64,000 nucleotides of DNA. Origin: Ananas comosus (taxonomy: Eukaryota > Streptophyta > Magnoliopsida > Poales > Bromeliaceae). The notes below the pieces were generated by a model. The model was not told where the DNA came from. It did no database searches and saw only the letters and a list, made by a program, of their open reading frames with translations. A program made the position numbers and the translations under genes. Shown here in pieces: positions 28,042 to 38,040 of this stretch. Where the stretch lies: NCBI RefSeq assembly GCF_001540865.1, contig NC_033631.1, positions 12,486,808 through 12,550,807 on the forward strand. The letters run 5' to 3'. Numbering within the stretch: position 1 is the first letter of the stretch; each line of letters starts with the position of its first letter.

Positions 28042-28463
28042 CGCACACCCAAGGGCGAGGGCGCGCCGCGGTCGGGCGTCCGCGAGGGCGACAGCGCGCC
28101 GCGCTCCGACGTCCGCAAGGGCGTGGGTATGGTGCGGTCGAGCGTGCTAGGGGAGGGGTGCTGGTTGCGGGCGACCCAGAGGTCCATGATCTTGCGAGCG
28201 GCGTCGGTGCTCTCGTGCATGAGGCGGGCGACCTCGGCCTTGGGCAGACGTAGGCGGAGCGTGCGGGCGCCGTCGGGGTAGGCGTGGGTGTGGGAGTTGA
28301 GGAGGGAGAGGTCGGAGGAGGAGGACGACGATGATTCAACAAATTCATAGGCTCTCGGCGCCGGCCAAGGCGGCGGAGGAGGAGGAGGACGACAAGAGCG
28401 GCGAGAGGGGTGGTGGTCTGGGAGGAGATGATGCGAGGTGGAGGCGGAGGAGCCGCCGATCAC
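28042..28463 (-). pseudogene. GC-rich captured coding fragment, family uncertain
   Basis: A GC-rich open stretch on the minus strand embedded in AT-rich transposon arms. The reading starts MIGGSSASTSHHLL and contains TLRLRLPKAEVARLMHES and DAARKIMDLWVARN, followed by three ~33-bp tandem units (about 11 residues, of the type GALSPSRTPDR). It resembles the start of a plant nuclear gene of unknown function. I suspect a DUF4228-like protein, but this is weak. No intact gene end is present, so it is treated as a fragment carried by the element. Confidence 0.5.
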
Positions 28464-28723
28464 GTTGGGAGAGAAAGAGAATAACTTAAGGAATTAACAT
28501 AATAAGATAGGGGTAAAATATATATTTTATATAGATTTTAATTCTAGTATACATTTAACCCATATTTAACTCGAGTTAAGCTAACAGGGGATAACTGCGG
28601 GAGTATTTTGGAATAATGGTGGAACATATGAGAGGCATTTTAGAAAGAAAAAAAGAAAAGAAAAGTAGAGATCGGATATTTCCAAACGCATGAGAGGTAT
28701 ATAGGCAATTATCCCTTTAAAAT

Positions 28724-30119
28724 GACTCTTTTAGTTCGCCAAGCATCATAGCTCGCATAACAATTTTAGAGTTTTATTAATTTTAAGATCTAAAAAATAG
28801 AAATCCTGATTGAAATATTCTCATTTTTTGAAATATTTTAGCTAGAAGGATAAATGCTACTGATTCCACATACATAATATATAGTTAGCAGTTAATTCAA
28901 TTTAACCGTAATTTCAAACATCAACTTTCATAAGGTATTAATTAAGAAACCTGAATGACTTATTTAGTTATCATTTCTTAAGAATACGAGATACAATTTA
29001 GACGAAAATAACAAGTTGTTTCTCTAGACTCCCTGTGACCTATCACCAAGCAATTCAGTTAAATATTTTGATGATATATATAGTTTTTAGTGTCCAAATC
29101 TTACTCTCATCTATTTTAAGAAAAGACATAAAATAACTCACAATTAGAGTTATATTATGCACATTCCCTTTACATCCAAGTAGATGAAGTAGCAGGATTA
29201 GTGCAACTAGGCATTTAGTGTGATTCTTGCATCACGCGGGCCCCATATATATATATATATATATATACCTCTCAAAACTAACCAATTCAATGCATCATCT
29301 TCTATTTTACACCACACCACCTTTCCCTTCTCTTTTCCATTCCAGATTAGTGTTTAATGTAATTTAACAAGCAATTTGATCTAATAAAACTTTGTAATGC
29401 AACGGAGGTCATTGTCAACGACATTCGTACCGCATGTTAATTAAAAGACAGAAAGAAAAATTAGTTATATATGGATGAGGTGGTACAAGAAAAATTTAGG
29501 GACTCTTCTGGTTATATGTAGTTATAACTACATTACAGTTATAACTACATATATGTAGATTCAAATTCGGTGTTTAATTTGATGCGTTTGAATTCAATTG
29601 CTACAGTTGGAATTGTATAAGGAGGTTCCTTTATTTTTTAAATAGAAAATACTATTTTTTTCGACATTACTGATATATATAAAATGATAAAATTTTAAAA
29701 GTACAAATCTCAACTTCATACAACCAAACAAATTATTTATAGTTATAATATTTTGTACTAATTCAACCAAATAAGATTTATATAATTATGACTGTCATAT
29801 TTTTAATTACATGCATTTTTAACTATACTGTATTTTTAATTATATCTAATTAAATAATTCTTTAGTTGCAGTTGTCATCAAAATGAGATAATTTCATCTG
29901 CCATTCTTACATCAAAAATATAAATCTCAAATTAAGCTCCGGAGAAAATGGATGCATGAACGTACGTTCTCAAATTGGGATGGTCCCAGCATATCTTTTT
30001 TTGAGGGAAAGAATATATAATTTGAGATGGCTAGTTTAATTATAAGGAGCCAATATTGAAAATAACAAACCATTTATTCCTCTCAACCCTAGAGGTGATT
30101 AACAAACCAAACCCCCATC
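28724..30119. other. Intergenic, MIR156 upstream region
   Basis: AT-rich DNA with a TA microsatellite at 29246-29267 and short palindromes around 29514-29555 (GTTATAACTAC repeats). No gene recognised. Confidence 0.5.
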
Positions 30120-30125
30120 TCCTCC

Positions 30126-30209
30126 TATATATAATAACCCCTACAACAATCTCCTTTCCCCACACAAAAACTCACAGCCTCTCTACTCTCTCTCTCTCTC
30201 TCTCTCTCC
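30126..30209 (+). promoter_or_regulatory. Putative core promoter and CT-rich leader of MIR156
   Basis: TATATATAA at 30126-30134, followed by a C/A-rich start-site-like zone and a CT microsatellite (30186-30208), about 140 bp before the miRNA. Typical arrangement for plant MIR genes; inferred. Confidence 0.5.
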
Positions 30210-30329
30210 AGTAGTGTGTGAGGCCGCCACTTGTTCAGACCATATATATGTGTATGTATATATTTAAGCATGTTTCTATGGAGAAAACTAGCTAGCTAGG
30301 TATGCGTACATGTGTGGTATGTATGTACA

Positions 30330-30465
30330 TGTTGCATGCATGGGGAGGGTGACAGAAGAGAGTGAGCACACATGGTGGGTTTCATGCATGCATGGGAGAG
30401 TTCATGCTCGAAGCTATGCGTGCTCACTTCTCTATCTGTCAACCCCACCACCACTGCAATCTCAT
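30330..30465 (+). ncRNA. MIR156: MIR156 precursor hairpin
   Basis: Mature miR156 is present exactly: TGACAGAAGAGAGTGAGCAC at 30350-30369. The opposite arm GCTCACTTCTCTATCTGTCA (30422-30441) is the typical miR156* with the usual two bulges, separated by a ~52-nt loop rich in ATGCATGC. Outside the miRNA duplex GGGAGGG faces ACCCCACC, giving a partly paired lower stem. miR156 represses SPL transcription factors and controls the juvenile-to-adult transition in plants. The precursor is on the plus strand, downstream of a TATA box and a CT-rich leader. The 3' arm is part of a minisatellite and is repeated twice more downstream. Confidence 0.93.
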
Positions 30466-30756
30466 CTTTGTGTGTGTGTGTGCGCGCGCGCGCGCTCGCG
30501 TGCGTGCGTGGGTGTGTGTGCGCTTGTGCGTGTGTGCGTGTGCGTGTGCGTGTGTGTGCGTGCTCACTTCTCTATATCTGTCAACCCCACCACCACTGCA
30601 ATCTCATCTTTGTGTGTGTGTGTGCGCGCGCGCGCGCTCGCGTGCGTGCGTGGGTGTGTGTGCGCTTGTGCGTGTGTGCGTGTGCGTGTGCGTGTGTGTG
30701 CGTGCTCACTTCTCTATATCTGTCAACCCCACCACCACTGCAATCTCATCTTTGTG
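30417..30756. repeat. ~141-bp minisatellite containing the miR156* arm, 2.4 copies
   Basis: Units start at 30417, 30557 and 30699 (periods 140 and 142); the third is cut at about 30756. Each begins TGCGTGCTCACTTCTCTAT, runs through CTGTCAACCCCACCACCACT and, in copies 1 and 2, ends in ~85 bp of alternating GT/GC. Copies 2 and 3 share an extra AT in the star arm (30562-30583 and 30704-30725), so they are closer to each other than to copy 1. Confidence 0.92.
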
Positions 30757-32096
30757 GGCGCGCGCATCATTTGGCTCCTCTCTAGCTTTCATGCTATTGA
30801 CAAATGAATTGTTTAAGCCTTAGCTTTTCTCTGAAATTATTATCACATGCATGGTGCATTTAATCTAGGAGACTGTTAGGAGGGAAAAAAGAAAAGAAGA
30901 TATGCTTAGATTTTGTCATTATTTTACATTTGTTATGGTTACAAATTTGGAGAGTCACTGTGAAAGAACTAATTAAAAACTTAAGCCGATAAAGATGGTG
31001 TTTTGATATTATATAATCAACAAGAGGATGGGTCTCAAGTCCTTTTTCGTTTTCCTGATTATAATCCAATTTGGATCCAGAGCTAGATTTTTAATTTGGT
31101 TCATCGTAATCGAGTTTTGTAGCTAATTTTTGTAATCGTAGTTTTAGTAGGTAAGATAAATTCGTTATTTTATCGATTTAATTTCTTAACTTTAAATAGT
31201 TCGATCAGAAAAAAGACACGAAGTTCGTATAAGATTGTTGTGTTTTACTTTCGAAATTATAACTAGTTTCAACCTAATCTGGTGCAAGATATATTTTTTT
31301 TTTGAGAAATAGGTAGCTTGCTACCTGTTTCATTCATTAAGCAAAATGAACTAGGCTTACATATTGGAGGCAACCAGGGCCTCCGAACCGAATCCCACGA
31401 TTACCAAAAAATACAATAGAAAAACTAGACTACCCTATAGCTACCCTTACAATTAAGATACGAAAAGGAGAAACACCTCAGTCCGAAGACGAATTAAAAG
31501 TTCAAATTGTGAATTTGTAATTGAGCAGAGTTCAGAGAATTTGGCATTTTCCTTTTTTATTTCCAGAAACAAGCCCAAGTCCACAACCATTCATTTTTTT
31601 TTTCCTTTTATTTATTTATTTATTATTTATTTTTCCATCCAATCTAATCATAAATGCTAAACATTGGGTTCAATTTTAAGCCCAATTAGTGGAAAGATAA
31701 AATGGGCCGGACCTGCAAAGGCCCAAAGTCCATAGTGCGTTTGCCACAAACCGTGAATAGTCGCCTCGAACTCCTACCAACCGTCCATCATCCTTGTCCT
31801 ATTCCAAACGAACGGTGATGTCTCAGCTTGGAGTTCAGGTCCCCACCTGCTATAATCCTAATCGTTCGTCCCGTAACGACCTCTTAAAAGGTGTTCCGCC
31901 ACCTAATCAAGACCGTCCATCAACAAATCCCAAACAAAATATCAAAAACCGTCCGATCTTCATCCAACGACCCATAAACTTTCCCGCATAGTGATTTTTC
32001 TCTGCGTGCGTCGTTTACGAATAAAGGAGGTAGTTATATATATATATATACGTACAACCCCAAAACGCCGTTCCAAACACAGTCGACTCTTTCCCG

Positions 32097-32143
<47 letters not shown>

Positions 32144-32145
32144 CA
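30757..32145. other. Intergenic and PABP promoter region
   Basis: Contains a LINE-tail-like element (31291-31500, listed separately). Around 31677-31722 several GCCCA/TGGGCC cores resemble site II (TCP-binding) motifs common before plant housekeeping genes. A TA run lies at 32035-32050, and a CT run of about 36 bp (32107-32142) ends just before the PABP ATG. Confidence 0.5.
31291..31500 (-). mobile_element. Retroposon 3' tail (LINE/SINE type), minus orientation
   Basis: Read on the minus strand it ends in TGAAACAGGTAGCAAGCTACC, then TATTTCTC and a poly(A) run (T-run at 31294-31303). The small hairpin GGTAGC..GCTACC before the A-tail is shared with the elements near 37.1, 37.7, 51.3 and 63.8 kb. 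The 5' part differs from the SINE copies, so this may be the LINE partner. Confidence 0.5.
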
Positions 32146-35100
32146 ATGGGGGCCGCGCCGGCGGCGGAGGAGGAGGAGGGGACTGGGGCGGCGCCGGCGC
32201 CGGCACCGGCCACGCTCGCGCCGCCGTGTGCGACGCTGTATGTGGGCGACCTCGACGAGCGCGTGACGGAGAAGGAGCTTGCGAGCGCCTTCGCGGGGTT
32301 CGGCCCCATCTCCTCCATCCGCGTGTGCCGTGACCGTTGCTCGGGCGACTCCCTCCGCTATGCCTACGTTAATTTCCTCTCCTTCGCCCACGGTAACCCT
32401 AATCGCAGTACCCCAGCGTCCTCGTTCTCTCTTCTTCTTCCTCTTCTTTTTCCTCCTCCGGATCGAAGGTTTCTGATCCGATTTCGATGGGTTTCTTGAA
32501 GCCGATAAGGCTCGCAAGTCGATGAACCATGTCGCCCTCATGGGGCAACCCATGCGGATCATGTGGTCGAAGCGGGATCCCATTTCACGAAGGACGGGGG
32601 TCGGGAACCTCTTCGTTCGGGTACGTGACAATCCCCTTCTTTTATAGATTTTGCTTTCTTGGACAATCGATTCGTCGTTCTAATTCATCGTATCGTGAAT
32701 TGACGAAACCCCTACAAAGAATTTGGGGGCGGGAGTGAACGGGGCGGAGCTGGAGAGGTTGTTCTCGGTGTACGGTGTGGTGGAGTCGTGCAAGGTGGCG
32801 GTGGACGAGATGGGGAGGAGCAAGGGTTTCGGATTCGTTCAGATGGGGTCGGAGGAGGCGGCGCTTTCCGCCATCGCAGCGCTCAATGGCAAGACCTCTA
32901 CCGGCTTAAGCGAGAAGCTGTGAGTTTGTTAATCTTCTTCCGCTGACTCTCTCTCTCTCTTCTTTTTTTCTTTTTTTTTTGATCTAGTTCTATTATAGGT
33001 CGATCCTTTCATGTGTTTCTATTTTGTGAATGTGAGTTTCTACAGCAGATGTTTCAATGGGAATGTGGATTTCGCTCGTTCTTTGTGTCTGTTAATTTGC
33101 TTTATTACATATGGTTTTCTCTGTTTTGATCCTACAAGCATGGATCTCTTCGCCGGATAGGATTTGGCATGCTTTATGAGTAAGAATTATGTCCTTGATG
33201 TTGTTTGTCGTAGCATTATATGCTTTCTAAGTTCATCCGGTTACTTTTCTCTCTTCTATCCCTCTTGGTCTTTTCTAGTACAATTAGTTAGTTAGTTACA
33301 GAGTTTTCTTGCATCTGCTTTGTTTATGAAGGAATTCAAGTGTTGTTGTCTGGCTCGTCTTCCTGTATGTAATCTACCTTACGTGCACGCTAGTTATCAA
33401 TCCACAGACTCTGTGTGATCAAATTTGGTCTGCAGTTACTAATAGGAATGCTGATAGAAATTATGCTACAAAGGTTTTTTTTTTTCTAATTTTGGAGAAA
33501 ATAAAACATGTATCCAGAAATTATGAGAGTTTATATGATGTTGATAAGTGAGTATAAAATTCCAGATTGCCTAAAAGGTATTAGAAATTATTTACATGGC
33601 AAAAACATGTTTTAGAAACAATTGTCATGCCTACAGCTCATAGTAATCTTCTCTTTTGTTTTGCTTTACGTACATTATATTTGGACATGCAGTAATCCAT
33701 CTTACGTTAAAATTGTTGTTTTTGGCTTCTTTGGTTCTTTCTTTTTGGATGCTATGTACATCGTTCGGAGTTTGCAGAAATGATATGTCCTTGATTAATT
33801 TTCTGTAGAATCCTTCAATAGCCTATGTACTTGGTGGCAGACAGTTGCCTTGAGTTTTCTTCTTCTTAAGGTGGTGTGGTTGAGAAGAGCTAATCAACCC
33901 ATTTGTTTCATCCTTTTTATTCTTGTTTGCTGTTTTGCACGTCAGGTATGTGTCGAAGTTTTTACAGAGGAACAAGTGGCAAACTGGGACACAAGAGCCA
34001 GAATACACAAACCTTTATGTCAAGAATCTTGACAGGGACATAACAGCTGATATTCTTAGAGAGAAATTTTCTGTATTTGGGAAAATCAACAGTGCAGTTG
34101 TGATGAAAGATAAAGATGGCAAGTCCAAAGGGTTTGGTTTTGTCGATTTTGAATCAGGTGAGCAAGCAAAGAAGGCATTGGAGGCTATGAATGGTTCCAC
34201 ACTTGGTAAGAGCATCATTTTCTCCAAATTGTTCATTTAATTTTTGCCCAGTTCTCCATTCTGTTATACGTTTTTCTTTCTTCCAACTTACATCATTATT
34301 ATGATGCCAAGGTTTGAAGATCATATATGTGGGACGTGCCCAGAAGAAATCCGAACGCAAGGAGCTACTAAAGCTTCAGTTCGGAAAGCCTTATGTACAT
34401 TATCTCCTTTTGGATCATCATGCATTAGTCATATTATAAGCATTAGGATTAAACTTCTGTCCTTTTCTCTCTCTTTTTACCTTTTTTTTTTTTTTTTTTT
34501 TGTGGTTTAGGGTTCTAATGTGTATGTGAAGTTTCTTGATAAGTCGGTTGATGATAAAGCTCTACGAGAACACTTTGCTGTCTGCGGTAAAATCTTGTCA
34601 GCCAAAGTGATGCGTTATGAAAATGGAGAGAGCAAGGGTTTCGGATTCATTTGCTTCTCTTCCCTGGCGGACGCTAACGCTGCTGTTGCGAAATTTAATG
34701 GTAACTGGTACTCTATTTCTCGGTTAACTATGAGCTACTTATTTTATCTAGAATTTATACATAAAACCTTCCATACACAGGTACCATTTTCCACAATAAG
34801 CATATCTATGTCGCAATTGCTCAGCGCAAGGAAGATAGGCAACAGCTCAATTTTGCCAAGCCGATACCAGGAAAGGGTGCTGCATCTTTTGGCTTCTCAC
34901 AGATGCACTATTCACCTTACTGCACACAGATCAATAACATACCTGTGAAACCTGGTGTCCAAATTCGCTATTCTTCATTGGTAAGCAATAATACCTATAA
35001 CTTGTTTGCCATTTCTACTCAGTAAGTTTGGTAGTTTTATTCAATTTAAAGGTCACTTCCTTTGTGGTTGCAGCTCCCTTATCAATCAAAGGTACCAACT

Positions 35101-35508
35101 AATGCAGATGCTACCTGGGCAAATTACGTCCCTTTCTCTGTACAGGCTAACCATGTTCCATATGTTCCTCACTTGGTAAAGCCTGGTTATATGCAAAATT
35201 TACAGCATATGCAGGTAGCAATGGCATAGCTTTTTCTCTTCCTCCTAAGAAACTTGTTCTATGTGTTTTAAGTTAAAAATATGGAGAGACTATATGTGTG
35301 CTTTTAAAATGCAAGCAGACAATTGTCATGATCTTTTTCACCTCTGCAGCTGCCAAATGGCTATGGGAGTTGGCCGAGGATGTGCTACACAAGGAGGCCT
35401 GCCTATGCCTCTCAAGGATCCAAGAAAATGAGTGAGAATGTCATAGTGGTAAACTCTGATCAGAACGCATTTTGCCGGAAACCTCTCTACTCTAAATGTC
35501 AGAAATAG
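32146..35508 (+). CDS. PAB: Poly(A)-binding protein with four RRMs, no MLLE domain
   Basis: Cytoplasmic poly(A)-binding protein family; binds mRNA tails and supports translation and stability. Nine exons: 32146-32392, 32502-32620, 32720-32919, 33946-34205, 34312-34394, 34511-34700, 34781-34980, 35074-35214, 35350-35508; 532 residues, phases consistent. RRM1 (LYVGDL / YAYVNF, about 29-105), RRM2 (LFVRNL / KGFGFVQM), RRM3 (LYVKNL / KGFGFVDF, about 209-285), RRM4 (VYVKFL / KGFGFICF, about 305-380), then a Pro/Tyr/Gln-containing linker ending [10 protein letters not shown]. The usual C-terminal MLLE peptide-binding domain is absent. The N-terminus is Ala/Glu/Pro-rich. It is close to the plant PAB6/PAB7-like class by my judgement. 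Confidence 0.93.
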
Positions 35509-35603
35509 AAGGTAATGGCTGTGACCTTTTCTCTTCCGTGCTCCATTTTAGGACAGAGTATTTGGCTTTACTAACGTAAACGATGCTAGTGAGCGAGTCT
35601 AAC

Positions 35604-35645
<42 letters not shown>

Positions 35646-36972
35646 CTTTGGATTAGATTAAGCTTCGGCAAACATCTAGAAGTGGGAGCTGCTCGTGTAA
35701 AGAAATTTTCGCAAAAGTTACCAGGCAAACAGGCAATTCAAAACTTTTAGATAATTGAACAAAATCAATTTTGTACATGTTCCTGCTATTAATCATTTTA
35801 GCATATCGGAACAAATCGAGATTTGTAGAATGCTCTGTACTTTTCTGTTCATAAAAAATTTGTCCTCATCGAATGTTAAACTCGGTATTTTTTCTTGTTC
35901 GGAATTTCAAGAGCATCTCGTGGTGAACATGTCTGCGATGATATATGTTTTAGGGTGGTGGGCTCATGCCTTATTTGGGCCTGAGGTTGATTCTCAGCCC
36001 AACGCAACCTGGGCCTTTCCATGCCCTGCTTGGCTGATCTTTCCGTTTGACAAATTCTACCTCAGGCAGAGGCCGCCCCACAAAGAATTGTTTCAAATAT
36101 ATGATAAGAAACTGGGCTTGGGTTTTTTTCTGTTGGGCCAACACCCACATATAATCCTGTTTAATTAGGATTATTATTATACTTACAATTCCTGAAGGAT
36201 TAATTCCTGTTCCCTTGGGTTTTTTTAAATTTTTTTATTTATTTATACCTTCACCTTTGCCTTAGGTCATTTATCGTCATAGAAAGACAATAGAGCACAT
36301 CAGAGGGACTCAGCAGAATATATTTACTTAAGGAAAACTGGACCCACGTTTATTAAAGGCAAATGAAATTTGTTAGAAAGGGGCAGCTCCCTGTGTATTT
36401 GGTGCACAGATTATTATATGCTTATGGCACAAGTTAAATCTTTTGCTAAATTTATTAAAGCGGCCTTTTCTCAAATTAAGTGCGTAGTGGAAAGGTAAAA
36501 GAGAAGCTCCTTTTTCCTTCTCAAAGAGGATGCAGAGCACCAAGTTTGTTACAAAGTGAGATTCTACCGCCATTCTGATCACTGTTAAGTTTTGAGTAAA
36601 CTCTTTTTATTGTTATTTTCTTACATTCATGTATATTAGTAAAGGACCTACGCTTCACAGCAGGATGGAGATAAAAAGATGGCGAACAACAAGAAGCTAG
36701 AGACTTGTTAGGGTAATTTGATAGGTAAGGTAACTGTGTTGTGATCTTTGAATAGCGAACGCATAAAAGGTTCTCCAGAGATTTAGAAGCAAAGCAAGTG
36801 ACGTGCCGTTGCACCAAGCTAACACAATGGGGGAGCCTCGCTTCTCCCAATTCTCTTTCAATTGGCTAATAAAATGGGATTGGAACCCTGAACTTAGAGC
36901 ATTTAGGCTAGTTGGTTTGTTTTAATAGGAAAGGGAGTCGGTGAGATATAGAATTTGATTCTACAAAACCAG

Positions 36973-36976
<4 letters not shown>

Positions 36977-37021
<45 letters not shown>
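36977..37021. repeat. (GA)n microsatellite
   Basis: Perfect GA run of about 44 bp. Confidence 0.9.
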
Positions 37022-37025
<4 letters not shown>

Positions 37026-37108
37026 ATGATCTTCAGTGAATCTAAGAAAATCCTGTGAAATAAAAGGAGAGGATGAATCTGAGTCCCAGGTGTCCCAGGA
37101 AATTTAAT

Positions 37109-37142
<34 letters not shown>

Positions 37143-37278
37143 AAAGATAGGCAACATGCTACCCACTTCGTTTATTTCATTTAGAAATAAACTTAGTTGA
37201 AAATGTAAATCAACTAAGATTTGAATTTGAGACCTCGGGTACTAACCACAAAGCCCTTTGTCACTTGAATGTTCAGTG
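37109..37278 (-). mobile_element. tRNA-derived SINE, minus orientation
   Basis: T-run (poly(A) tail) at 37110-37141. Read on the minus strand it has a box-B-like GGTCTCAAATTCAAATC, an AAATGAAATAAACGAAGTGGG stretch and the tail TAGCATGTTGCCTATCTTTC. It aligns over its length with the copy at 51270-51435. Confidence 0.65.
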
Positions 37279-37669
37279 TCTAATTTCATCGATACGTCTT
37301 CTAATGAGACCAGAGATTCCTTCTCAGAGAAAGAGACCGAAGGGTTCGTTTGTCACAGCTGAAAAATTGTTATTTAAGCAGAATTGTTTAAAAATGTTCA
37401 TGCCGTTTTTAATCTAAATCTTTTAACTTCTCGACAGCAAAACTGTAAGATACAAACTGTGAGTAGACAAAGTACTTAGGAACCAGACCAACCAAGTATT
37501 TAGGGGAAAAATCATATCTCTGTATTTAATCGTATTATGAAATTGTTATACTCCGAAGCAGGAAAAAGATAAATACAGTAATAAATAGAAAATAAAAAGA
37601 AGAAAAAGATAAATCGTATTTATCTTTTTCTTGCTTTCAGAGGCTTTTAGTTGTTTCTATCTTATACGC

Positions 37670-37729
37670 TTAGTTCATCTTACTTTATAAATGAAGCAGG
37701 TAGCTTGATACGTAATTCTCAAAAAAAAT
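37670..37729 (+). mobile_element. Truncated retroposon 3' tail, plus orientation
   Basis: ATAAATGAAGCAGGTAGCTTG..TTCTC followed by an A-run at 37721-37728. Same tail as the other members, opposite strand. Confidence 0.5.
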
Positions 37730-37979
37730 AAAATTGTTATACTCGAAAAGTTTTGAATAGAGAAGTGATTTCCTCATACGAAAAGTTTCTACAAACTACA
37801 TTGATAGGTTGGAAGCGAGTGGGTCTCCTCCATGTATAAGATGAATCCCAAACTAGTCCAATTCAGCATCATGATTCCCTTTGTTGCTTCTTTTCCTAAA
37901 ATTATAAAGAGAAAACAAAAAAATATTGATCATTATAAGCCCTCCAACAAAGAGGAAAAAGTGCTCAATTCTCTACGGC

Positions 37980-37987
37980 TATAAATA
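37980..37987 (+). promoter_or_regulatory. TATA box of XTH gene
   Basis: TATAAATA about 60 bp before the XTH ATG; good position for a start site near 38010. Confidence 0.65.
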
Positions 37988-38040
37988 GGCCTATAATATT
38001 TCACACTTCCCATCATTTCAACATTGCTCAATTCTCACAC

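Larger units (their letters stand above)
26816..28716. mobile_element. Composite non-autonomous TIR element with captured gene fragment
   Basis: Left end AGGGGCAATTGCCTATATAC, right end on the opposite strand AGGGATAATTGCCTATATAC. The arms stay recognisably inverted for over 100 bp (words ATGTTCCA and ATACCCCC/ATACTCCC). A 7-bp direct repeat TTAAAAT flanks both ends (26809-26815 and 28717-28723), as expected for a target-site duplication. Inside, in order: an AT-rich arm, a TA microsatellite (27541-27637), two copies of the GTCCGGCT MITE, one N at 27956, two hairpins, a GC-rich coding-like fragment and the right arm. No transposase is visible. The structure resembles Pack-type elements; the superfamily is not determined. 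Confidence 0.72.
35509..37979. other. Intergenic with T-run, GA-run and two retroposon tails
   Basis: Contains a pure T tract 35608-35645, several GGCCC/GCCCA words at 35950-36140, a GA microsatellite 36977-37021, and two retroposon fragments (37109-37278, 37670-37729). No gene recognised; open frames here lack family resemblance. Confidence 0.5.

Noticed and set aside
30310..30823. Long open frames in all three plus-strand frames over the MIR156 array (137-165 codons)
   Set aside because: They arise because the GT/GC repeat units lack stop codons in every frame; composition is Cys/Val/Arg repeat translation and the locus is explained as MIR156.
35755..36168. 137-codon plus-strand open frame downstream of PABP
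   Set aside because: No recognisable domain; starts in the 3' flank of PABP and covers GGCCC-rich spacer.
36521..36850. 109-codon minus-strand open frame
   Set aside because: No family resemblance or gene context.
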